DNA from: Planctomycetaceae bacterium
GTDB taxonomy: Bacteria > Planctomycetota > Planctomycetia > Pirellulales > JAEUIK01
Length of the DNA: 17,646 nt
Direction: 5' to 3'
Assembly: GCA_016793185.1 (NCBI GenBank)
Contig: JAEUIK010000457.1
Coordinates: 1-17,646, forward strand
The notes under the pieces were generated by a model. That model was not told the DNA's origin and did not search any database. It saw only the letters and a program-made list of their open reading frames with translations. Shown piece by piece: positions 7,592 to 13,852 of this stretch. Position 1 is the stretch's first letter; each line of letters starts with the position of its first letter. The position numbers and the translations under genes were made by a program.

Positions 7592-9574
7592 ATGTCCTGG
7601 TTCAAGGCAATCGGCTGCTGCGCGCTCATCCATTTCCCGCTGGCACTGAATGCCGCGGACGGCGACCCCAAGCCGGCCACTGAGTTCACGAAGCGCGCGA
7701 ACCTGGCGGCCGCGCAAACGTTGCCGTTCGACGATACGCGCGATTTCGCCGACGCCCGGCGGGGATTCATCGCCGGCCTGCCGGACGGGGGCGTCGTCAA
7801 GAACGCCGCGGGTCAGGTTGTCTGGGATCCCCGCGGTTACGACTACATCCAGCCCGACGCTGCCGCGCCGGACACGATTCATCCGAGTCTGTGGCGCCAG
7901 GCCCAGTTGTTGACCATCAACGGTCTGTTCGCGGTGACCGACCGCATCTATCAGGTGCGCGGCTACGATATTTCGTGCATCACGTTCATCGAGGGGGAGC
8001 GCGGAATCACCGTGCTCGATCCGCTGGTCTCGGCCGAAACGGCGAAGGCGAGCCTCGATTTGTACCTCGCCCACCGCCCGCCGAAGCCGATCGTGGCCGT
8101 GATCTACTCGCACAGCCACGTCGATCATTTTGGCGGTGTCCGCGGGATTGTCGATCCGGCGGACGTGGCGGCCGGGAAGGTGCAGGTCGTCGCGCCGGCC
8201 GGCTTTGCCGAGGAGGCGGTCAGCGAGAACGTGCTGGCAGGCAATGTGATGAGCCGCCGCGCCTCGTACATGTTCGGACCGCTGCTCCCCAAGAACCCGC
8301 GGGGACAAGCGACGGCCGGCCTGGGCCTCACGACTTCCAGCGGCGAAGTGACCGTGATCAACCCGACCGTGCTGATCAAGGAGACCGGCGAAAAGCTCAC
8401 CCTTGACGGGCTGACCTATGAGTTTCAGATGGCGCCGGGGAGCGAGGCGCCGGCGGAGATGCACTTTTTGATTCGCGAGCTCAAAGCACTCTGCCCGGCC
8501 GAGAATGCCACGCACACGCTGCACAACCTTTATACGCTGCGCGGCGCCAAGACGCGCGATGCCAAGGCCTGGGCGGGCTATCTGACCGAGTTGCTCGAGT
8601 TGTTTGGCGACGAGGCCGAAGTCTTGTTCGCGCCGCACCACTGGCCGGTTTGGGGGCAGGACCGCATCCGCGAGCATGTCACGAAGATGCGCGACACCTA
8701 TCAGTACCTGCACGACCAGTCGTTGCGGCTCGCCAATCGCGGTTACACGATGGTCGAGGTCGCCGAGATGCTCCGTCTGCCCCCTGAGCTGGAGGCCAAC
8801 TGGGCCAGCCGCGGCTACTACGGTAGCGTCAACCACAACGCGAAGGCTGTCTACAACTTCTATTTGGGGTGGTTCGACGGCAACCCCGCGACGCTGCACG
8901 AGCTGCCGCCGGCCGTCGCTTCGAAGCGATATGTGGAGTTCATGGGGGGCGCGGACTCGGTAGTTGAGAAGGCCCGCCGCACCTTTGACGGGGGGGACTA
9001 CCGCTGGACAGCCCAGGTCCTGAATCACGTGGTGCTCGCGCAGCCCGACCATCAGCCGGCGCGCGGGCTCTTGGCCGATACCCTCGAGCAGCTCGGCTAC
9101 CAGTCCGAAAATGCTGTGTGGCGCAATTTCTATCTCACCGGCGCCCAGGAGCTGCGGCAGGGCGTGCAGAAGTCGGCGCCAGGCAATACGCGCAGCCCCG
9201 ATATGGTGAGTGCGATGTCGCTGGACGTGTTCTTCGATTATCTGGCCATCCGTCTCAATGGGCCGAAGGCCAACGGCAAGCGTTTCGTTATCAACTTCGA
9301 TTTTCCTGATGTCGGGGAGAAGTTCGTCGTCCGCCTCGAGAACAGCGTCCTCACGCATTCGTCGGGAAAGCGCGAGCCACAAGCGAACGCCAGCGTGACC
9401 TTCCCCCGGGCGGTCCTGAACCAGGTAATCCTGGGCAAGACCACGCTGCCGGGGGAGATCGCCGCTGGGCGCATTCGCATTGAAGGGGACGCCAAGGCCG
9501 TGCAGCAGATGTTCGCCCTATTGGACTCGTTCGATTTCTGGTTCAACATCGTCACGCCCAATCCCGGGCAGTAG
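7592..9574 (+). CDS. Exported type III alkyl sulfatase (SdsA1/BDS1-like, metallo-beta-lactamase fold)
   Basis: Hydrolyses alkyl sulfate esters such as dodecyl sulfate to alcohol plus sulfate, using two zinc ions. The 660 residues include a hydrophobic N-terminal export signal (about 1-22, ending near LNAAD), a metallo-beta-lactamase domain, an alkyl sulfatase dimerisation domain (about 385-525) and a C-terminal SCP2-like lipid-binding domain (about 535-655). Metal ligands are all present: HSHVDH gives His174, His176, Asp178 and His179, with Glu285, Glu304 in CPAENATHTLHN, and His349 in APHHWPVWG. As I recall the numbering of Pseudomonas SdsA1, every ligand is shifted by exactly five residues, so the active site is intact. 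A strong ribosome-binding site, GAAGGAA (7580-7586), precedes the ATG. It lies 52 bp behind the acyl-CoA dehydrogenase in the same direction and may share its transcript, supplying alcohols for oxidation to acyl-CoAs. Confidence 0.93.
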   Translation: MSWFKAIGCCALIHFPLALNAADGDPKPATEFTKRANLAAAQTLPFDDTRDFADARRGFIAGLPDGGVVKNAAGQVVWDPRGYDYIQPDAAAPDTIHPSLWRQAQLLTINGLFAVTDRIYQVRGYDISCITFIEGERGITVLDPLVSAETAKASLDLYLAHRPPKPIVAVIYSHSHVDHFGGVRGIVDPADVAAGKVQVVAPAGFAEEAVSENVLAGNVMSRRASYMFGPLLPKNPRGQATAGLGLTTSSGEVTVINPTVLIKETGEKLTLDGLTYEFQMAPGSEAPAEMHFLIRELKALCPAENATHTLHNLYTLRGAKTRDAKAWAGYLTELLELFGDEAEVLFAPHHWPVWGQDRIREHVTKMRDTYQYLHDQSLRLANRGYTMVEVAEMLRLPPELEANWASRGYYGSVNHNAKAVYNFYLGWFDGNPATLHELPPAVASKRYVEFMGGADSVVEKARRTFDGGDYRWTAQVLNHVVLAQPDHQPARGLLADTLEQLGYQSENAVWRNFYLTGAQELRQGVQKSAPGNTRSPDMVSAMSLDVFFDYLAIRLNGPKANGKRFVINFDFPDVGEKFVVRLENSVLTHSSGKREPQANASVTFPRAVLNQVILGKTTLPGEIAAGRIRIEGDAKAVQQMFALLDSFDFWFNIVTPNPGQ

Positions 9575-9614
9575 CGGTTGGGCCACGCGGCTGTTGCTGC
9601 GCCTGCTCGCTGTG

Positions 9615-9643
9615 CCGACAAGCCGAACGGGGAGTGGTACAAT
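9615..9643 (+). promoter_or_regulatory. Extended -10 promoter for the sulfatase gene
   Basis: -35 CCGACA (9615-9620, 4 of 6), a 17-base spacer, then TGG directly before -10 TACAAT (9638-9643, 5 of 6), an extended -10 arrangement. The predicted start near 9650 leaves a leader of about 83 bases. A 7-bp hairpin (GTCGCCG, loop GCC, CGGCGGC; 9647-9663) falls at the very 5' end of that leader and could stabilise the message. The sulfatase therefore probably has its own promoter despite following the alkyl sulfatase by only 158 bp. Confidence 0.6.
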
Positions 9644-9732
9644 CGCGTCGCCGGCCCGGCGGCATGTTGGTTTTGCATCGGGTTTGTGGCGAGCGCCGTC
9701 GGCAACAGACGTTCTTGTCGAGGACGAAACTC

Positions 9733-11169
9733 ATGAAGCTCCTGCTTTCAGTGTTCGCTGTTATGCTCCTGGGAATAGCGTTGCCCGCAGCGGCCGCGGA
9801 TCGCCGTCCGAATATCCTGATGATCGCCGTCGATGACCTGAATCATTGGGTCGGATATCTCGGTCGGAACCGGCAAACCATCACGCCCAACATCGACAAG
9901 CTCGCGCGCCGGGGGGTCCGTTTCACCCGCAGCTACTGCGCCGCGCCGGTCTGCAATCCGTCGCGGGCGGCGCTGATGTCGGGTCTCCGTCCGTCGTCGA
10001 CCGGCGTCTATTCCAATGACGATGACTGGCGCACCGTTATCCCGCCCGAGAAGATGTTGCCCACGACGTTTCGCCGTGCAGGTTACTACACGGCCGGGGC
10101 AGGAAAGATTTATCACGGTGGCTGGGACCGCACTTCCGACTGGGACGACTATCAGCCCGATCCGCGTGGAGACCGCGTGGCGCCGGCCGGCGATCGTGGC
10201 GTGGGGGGCATTAAATTCGCTCCCTTGGATTGCCGTGACCAGGATATCGGCGACTACCAGATCGTCGATTACGGGATCGAGCAGCTCCGGCGGCAGCACG
10301 ACCGCCCGTTCTTTCTGAGCATCGGCGTCCATAAGCCGCACATGCCCTGGAACGTGCCGCGCAAGTATTTCGACATGCATCCGCTTGACCAGATTGAGTT
10401 GCCGCCGACTCAGGAAGATGACCTGGCCGACATTCCCAAGGCAGGCCGACAGATGGCCAAACCGCAGGGAGACCACGCGGCGATGTTGGCCTCGGGCCGC
10501 TGGAAAGAGGCCGTGCAGGCGTACTTGGCGACCATCAGCTATTGCGATGCGAACATCGGCCGCCTGATCGACGTGCTCGACCAGAGCGCTTATCGCGACA
10601 ACACGATCGTGGTCTTCTGGGGAGACCATGGCTGGCACCTGGGCGAAAAGGAGCACTGGCGCAAGTTCGCGTTGTGGGAAGAAGCGACCCGCGCCCCCCT
10701 GATCTGGATCGTGCCCGGTCTGACGAAGCCGGACGCCGTCTGCGAGCGCACGGTCGACTTCATGAGCATCTACCCGACGCTCTGCGATCTGGCCGGCGTC
10801 GAGCTGCCGCAGCATGTCATGGGGAAGAGTATTCGTCCGCTGCTGGAAGAACCCGCCGCGCGCTGGGACCTGCCGGCGCTCACGACGCACGAGCACAATA
10901 ATCACGCCGTCCGCAGCGAGGGGTGGCGATACATCCGCTACCACGACGGCGGCGAGGAACTTTACGACGAGACGGCCGATCCGTACGAATGGACGAACCT
11001 TGCGGAGCGGGCCGAACATGCCGAACGCAAGGCCGAACTGGCGAAGTTTATGCCGACCGAAAACGCACCTGACCTCGGCGACAGCTTTGCCTCGAAGGAG
11101 GAGAAGAAAGCGGCTAAACAGCAGAATCGCACGGGCCGCAAACGCCGGGCAGGGGCAGCTGCCGAGTAG
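9733..11169 (+). CDS. Secreted formylglycine-dependent sulfatase, iduronate-2-sulfatase-like
   Basis: Type I sulfatase, likely removing sulfate from a sulfated glycan or related ester outside the cytoplasm. From the ATG at 9733 (GAGGA at 9720-9724) the product has 478 residues and a clear Sec signal (MKLLLSVFAVMLLGIALPAAAA, 1-22). The active-site signature CNPSR places the cysteine converted to formylglycine at 74. Metal ligands are Asp34-Asp35 (AVDDLNHW) and Asp298-His299 (FWGDHGWHLGEK). GKIYH (124-128), GVHKPHMPW (198-206) and the HLGEKEHWRK segment resemble iduronate-2-sulfatases. The C-terminus ends in a lysine/arginine-rich tail (about 455-473) not usual for the family. A reading frame open from 9634 is rejected because it lacks a signal peptide at its start. 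No sulfatase-maturing enzyme is visible in the window. The natural substrate cannot be deduced. Confidence 0.92.
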   Translation: MKLLLSVFAVMLLGIALPAAAADRRPNILMIAVDDLNHWVGYLGRNRQTITPNIDKLARRGVRFTRSYCAAPVCNPSRAALMSGLRPSSTGVYSNDDDWRTVIPPEKMLPTTFRRAGYYTAGAGKIYHGGWDRTSDWDDYQPDPRGDRVAPAGDRGVGGIKFAPLDCRDQDIGDYQIVDYGIEQLRRQHDRPFFLSIGVHKPHMPWNVPRKYFDMHPLDQIELPPTQEDDLADIPKAGRQMAKPQGDHAAMLASGRWKEAVQAYLATISYCDANIGRLIDVLDQSAYRDNTIVVFWGDHGWHLGEKEHWRKFALWEEATRAPLIWIVPGLTKPDAVCERTVDFMSIYPTLCDLAGVELPQHVMGKSIRPLLEEPAARWDLPALTTHEHNNHAVRSEGWRYIRYHDGGEELYDETADPYEWTNLAERAEHAERKAELAKFMPTENAPDLGDSFASKEEKKAAKQQNRTGRKRRAGAAAE

Positions 11170-11228
11170 CGATTGCGTGCGGATCCGCTCTCGGTCCGAG
11201 AAGATTTGATGAAACCGTAGCCGACTTT

Positions 11229-11257
11229 TTGACACGCCCGCGGCGGATGGGCACAAT
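11229..11257 (+). promoter_or_regulatory. Sigma-70-like promoter for the PhoD-like phosphatase
   Basis: A perfect -35 TTGACA (11229-11234), a 17-base spacer and -10 CACAAT (11252-11257, 4 of 6). The start would be near 11264, giving a leader of about 47 bases to the ATG at 11311. No obvious phosphate (Pho-box-like) direct repeat is visible next to it, so phosphate control is not supported by sequence alone. Confidence 0.55.
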
Positions 11258-11310
11258 CGGTGCCACTGACCTCCACTCCACTCGCGCCCGACACCCTGCA
11301 CGAGGCAAAC

Positions 11311-12903
11311 ATGCGCAACCCATTCGCACAACCCGATCGACACGATTCCCAGTTGGCCCTCGATCGCCGGCGTTTCCTCGCCGCGACGGGCTCGCTGGCG
11401 GCCGCCGCCGTCTGGTCATCGCGGGCGTGGGGTGTGACGCGGCGTCATCTGGCATTGGCCGACAATCCCTTCCAGATCGGAGTCGCCTCGGGCGATCCCA
11501 GTCCCACCGGATTTGTGCTCTGGACGCGGCTGGCCCCGAAGCCGCTCGAAGGGGGTGGAATGCCGGCCGAAGACGTCGAAGTCGACTGGCAAGTGGCCGA
11601 GGACGAACAGTTCAGTAAGGTCGTGCGCAAGGGGACCACGGTGGCCAAGCCCGATTGGGCTCACACGGTCCATGTCGAGGTCGACGGCCTCGAGCCCGAC
11701 CGCTGGTACTGGTACCAGTTCCGCGCGGCGGGCGAAACGAGCCCGAAGGCGCGCTCGCGGACGACGCCACCGCTGGAGAGCACGCCCGAGCGGCTGCGTT
11801 TTGCCTTCGCCTCGTGCCAGCATTGGGAGAGCGGGCTCTACACGGCGTACGAGCACATGCTCAAGGACGACGTCGACCTGGTCTTTCACTTGGGCGACTA
11901 TATCTACGAGGGAGCCGGCAGCACGGTCGCCAAGCTCCGCAAGCACGTCGGACCGAAGCTCTTCGAACTGGTCGACTATCGCAATCGCCACGCGCAGTAC
12001 AAGACCGATCCCGCCTTGCAGGCGATGCACGCGGCGGCGCCCTGGATCGTCGCTTGGGACGATCATGAGTTCGAGAACAACTGCGCCGGCCTCAACCCCG
12101 AACATCCCGAGCGGACCACGCCTGAGAAGTACAAGGCCCAGCGGGCGAACTCCTACCAGGCGTACTATGAGCACATGCCGCTACGGATCGCGTCGCTCCC
12201 CCAGGGGCACGAAATGCTGCTGTATCGCCGCATCCCCTACGGCCAGCTGGCCGAATTCAACGTGCTCGACACGCGGCAATACCGCACCGATCAACCCAAC
12301 GGCGACGGTCTCAAGTTCCCCGGCGACGCCGTACTCGACCCGCAGGGGACGATCCTGGGCGAAGCGCAGCGGAACTGGCTCTTCGAAGGCCTCGGCAAGT
12401 CGCAGTCCAAGTGGAACGTGCTGGCCCAACAGGTGATGATGGCCCGCGTCGACTTCAAGCCGGGGGACGAGATCGGGCACAGCATGGACCAGTGGCCCGG
12501 CTACGAGCAGGACCGGCGCCGCGTGCTGAAGTACCTCTACGATCGCAAGATCCACAACCCCGTGGTGCTGACGGGCGATATCCACAGCAATTGGGCCAAC
12601 GAGCTGATCGCCGATTTCGACGATCTCGGTTCGCAATCGGTTGCCACCGAGTTCGTGGGAACTTCGATTTCGTCGGGTGGCGACGGCATGAAGGAATCGC
12701 CGCGCGCGGCCACGGCGCTGGCCGAGAATCCCTTCGTCAAGTTCGCCAACAGCGAGCGCGGTTACGTCCGCTGCAACGTCTCGCCGAAAGAGTGGAAGTC
12801 CGACTACCAAGTCGTTGAGTACGTCACCCGCCCCGGCGCGCCGGCGATCACCCGCGCGGCGTTCGTGGTCGAGGATGGGAAGCCGGTGTTGAACAAGGTG
12901 TGA
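11311..12903 (+). CDS. Tat-exported PhoD-like alkaline phosphatase/phosphodiesterase
   Basis: Metal-dependent phosphoester hydrolase of the PhoD family, folded in the cytoplasm and exported by the twin-arginine route. The 530-residue form from ATG 11311 (GAGG at 11302-11305) has a Tat signal, DRRRFLAATGSLAAAAVW (18-35). After an N-terminal Fn3-like PhoD domain (about 53-155, FQIGVASGDPSPTGFVLWTR) comes the catalytic domain: FASCQH with Cys169 (166-171), HLGDYIYE with Asp196 (193-200), WDDHEFENN (249-257) and GDIHSNW with Asp423 and His425 (422-428), the expected Fe/Ca ligand segments. A GTG at 11260 would put 17 extra residues before the signal and would fall upstream of the predicted transcription start. 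It is the third exported ester hydrolase in a row. The family is secure; monoesterase versus diesterase use is unknown. Confidence 0.93.
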   Translation: MRNPFAQPDRHDSQLALDRRRFLAATGSLAAAAVWSSRAWGVTRRHLALADNPFQIGVASGDPSPTGFVLWTRLAPKPLEGGGMPAEDVEVDWQVAEDEQFSKVVRKGTTVAKPDWAHTVHVEVDGLEPDRWYWYQFRAAGETSPKARSRTTPPLESTPERLRFAFASCQHWESGLYTAYEHMLKDDVDLVFHLGDYIYEGAGSTVAKLRKHVGPKLFELVDYRNRHAQYKTDPALQAMHAAAPWIVAWDDHEFENNCAGLNPEHPERTTPEKYKAQRANSYQAYYEHMPLRIASLPQGHEMLLYRRIPYGQLAEFNVLDTRQYRTDQPNGDGLKFPGDAVLDPQGTILGEAQRNWLFEGLGKSQSKWNVLAQQVMMARVDFKPGDEIGHSMDQWPGYEQDRRRVLKYLYDRKIHNPVVLTGDIHSNWANELIADFDDLGSQSVATEFVGTSISSGGDGMKESPRAATALAENPFVKFANSERGYVRCNVSPKEWKSDYQVVEYVTRPGAPAITRAAFVVEDGKPVLNKV

Positions 12904-12905
12904 GC

Positions 12906-12920
12906 CGGCACAGAGTGCCG
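12906..12920 (+). other. Hairpin just after the PhoD-like gene
   Basis: CGGCAC, loop AGA, GTGCCG form a 6-bp stem starting two bases after the stop codon. No T-run follows, so it is at best a weak or factor-assisted terminator, or a 3'-end stabiliser. Confidence 0.3.
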
Positions 12921-12933
12921 CAACTCGGCCGGT

Positions 12934-12963
12934 TTCGCACGGCACAGCGGGGTGTGCTAGGAT
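12934..12963 (+). promoter_or_regulatory. Candidate promoter for the toxin-antitoxin pair
   Basis: TTCGCA (12934-12939, 4 of 6 to the -35 consensus), an 18-base spacer, and TGC directly followed by TAGGAT (12958-12963, 4 of 6), an extended -10. Transcription would begin near 12970, about 50 bases before the antitoxin ATG at 13022. Autoregulation by the antitoxin is common in such modules, but I see no clear inverted repeat over these elements. Confidence 0.4.
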
Positions 12964-13021
12964 AACATCCAGCTGCATGATTGCGTCCTTGCTTTGGGTT
13001 AGTTTCCGGCGGACGTCTGCT

Positions 13022-13288
13022 ATGACACTTGAGATCTCCATTCCAGATTCGATCGCCGATGTGCTTCGCGCGCAACTCGGCGCCCGGCTCGAGCAGAAGG
13101 CGAAAGAGGACCTTGCCGTCCAATGGTATCGAGACGGCCTGATTACCTCGGGACAAGTGGCTGAGTTGCTTGGCACGTCGTGGTCCGAGGCGCAAGCCTT
13201 CCTGAAGGAGCGCGAGGCCGGCCAATCATTGGCGATTGACGATGTGATTGCAGACGCTGACAGGTTGCGGGAGCTCCGCCGGCAGTGA
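13022..13288 (+). CDS. UPF0175 family protein, putative antitoxin
   Basis: An 88-residue small protein with the UPF0175 pattern: an N-terminal beta strand (MTLEISIPDSI), a helical segment, then YRDGLITSGQVAELLGTSWSEAQAFLKERE (split across about 36-65), which looks like a helix-turn-helix. UPF0175 proteins are repeatedly found directly before DUF3368 PIN-like genes and are regarded as antitoxins that neutralise the partner and probably repress the operon. The ATG at 13022 has GGCGGA eight bases before it; an ATG at 12977 would add 15 residues that do not fit the family and would lie almost at the predicted transcription start. The stop codon overlaps the next start by 4 bases (GTGA), indicating translational coupling. 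Its GC content is lower than that of the flanking genes. Confidence 0.82.
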   Translation: MTLEISIPDSIADVLRAQLGARLEQKAKEDLAVQWYRDGLITSGQVAELLGTSWSEAQAFLKEREAGQSLAIDDVIADADRLRELRRQ

Positions 13289-13758
13289 TCTGCGTATCGA
13301 ACACTTCTCCTATCTCGTACCTCGTCGAGATTGGGTGCGCGGATATCCTGCCGCATCTGATCGGCGATGTTGTGATTTCACCGACAGTTCTTGCGGAACT
13401 CCGCCATCCCAAGTCGCCCGTCGCAGGCTGGGCAGCTCACTTGCCCCGCTGGCTGCAAGTCGTCGCACCTCACGCAGTCGATCGTTCGATCGCGCTGGAC
13501 CTAGGAGAACTCGAGGCGATCTCACTAGCGACGGAACTGTCCGCGGATTTGTTTCTCGTAGACGAAGCGCTTGGCCGGAGAGTCGCGCGCTCGCGCGGAC
13601 TGAAGGTCGCCGGAACGCTGGGCGTCTTGCTCGAGGCAGGCCTAACTGGAATGATTGCCTTCGAGCCAGCGATCGCAAGGCTACTGGCGACGAACTTTTA
13701 CATCGGTTCCGAGCTGCTCGAAGATTTGCAACGGGAGTTTAATCGGCGCAAGCACTGA
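13285..13758 (+). CDS. DUF3368 PIN-like domain protein, putative ribonuclease toxin
   Basis: A 157-residue protein of the DUF3368 family, related to PIN/VapC endoribonucleases, which would cut RNA when not bound by the antitoxin. Visible features are VSNTSPISYL (4-13), a second acidic position at Glu38 (VLAEL), LDLGELEAISLA (71-82), LFLVDEALGRRVA (89-101, Asp93) and the family's KVAGTLGVLLEA (107-118). The first PIN acidic residue (usually D in DTSxL) is Asn6; this substitution recurs in DUF3368, so it need not mean loss of activity. It starts with GTG, overlapping the antitoxin gene by 4 bases. The C-terminal ATNFYIGSELLEDLQREF resembles the usual DUF3368 ending, so the gene looks complete. 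Toxicity is inferred from family and pairing only. Confidence 0.82.
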   Translation: MICVSNTSPISYLVEIGCADILPHLIGDVVISPTVLAELRHPKSPVAGWAAHLPRWLQVVAPHAVDRSIALDLGELEAISLATELSADLFLVDEALGRRVARSRGLKVAGTLGVLLEAGLTGMIAFEPAIARLLATNFYIGSELLEDLQREFNRRKH

Positions 13759-13852
13759 CGTTGTCCGCGGTGAACCACGATTGCCAGCAAGCATTTCCAG
13801 TCGGCCATGCGTACCGCTGCGAAGGGCGAGCCGTCGGATAACGATACCCGCG

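Noticed and set aside
7592..7660. Possible lipoprotein signal (AIGCC) in the alkyl sulfatase.
   Set aside because: There is no leucine-type residue at -3 and almost no hydrophobic stretch before the cysteine; an ordinary signal peptide ending near residue 22 fits better.
11170..11228. Small palindromes after the sulfatase gene (GCGGATCCGC and TCTCGG-T-CCGAGA).
   Set aside because: The arms are too close for a stable RNA hairpin and no T-run follows directly; chance is likely at this GC content.
1028..13356. Long open frames opposite real genes (for example 1028-2011 +, 3311-4798 +, 4826-6148 +, 6382-7800 -, 7514-9382 -, 9748-11343 -, 12181-13356 -).
   Set aside because: Each lies antisense to a gene with clear family motifs. 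Their translations are low-complexity and Arg/Gly/Ala-rich, as expected from GC-rich third codon positions; none shows a recognisable domain.
13759..13852. Possible terminator between the converging toxin and redoxin-copper protein genes (CGTTGTCCG near 13759 and CGGATAACG near 13834 are nearly complementary).
   Set aside because: The loop would exceed 60 bases and there is no T-run; I see no convincing terminator in this gap.
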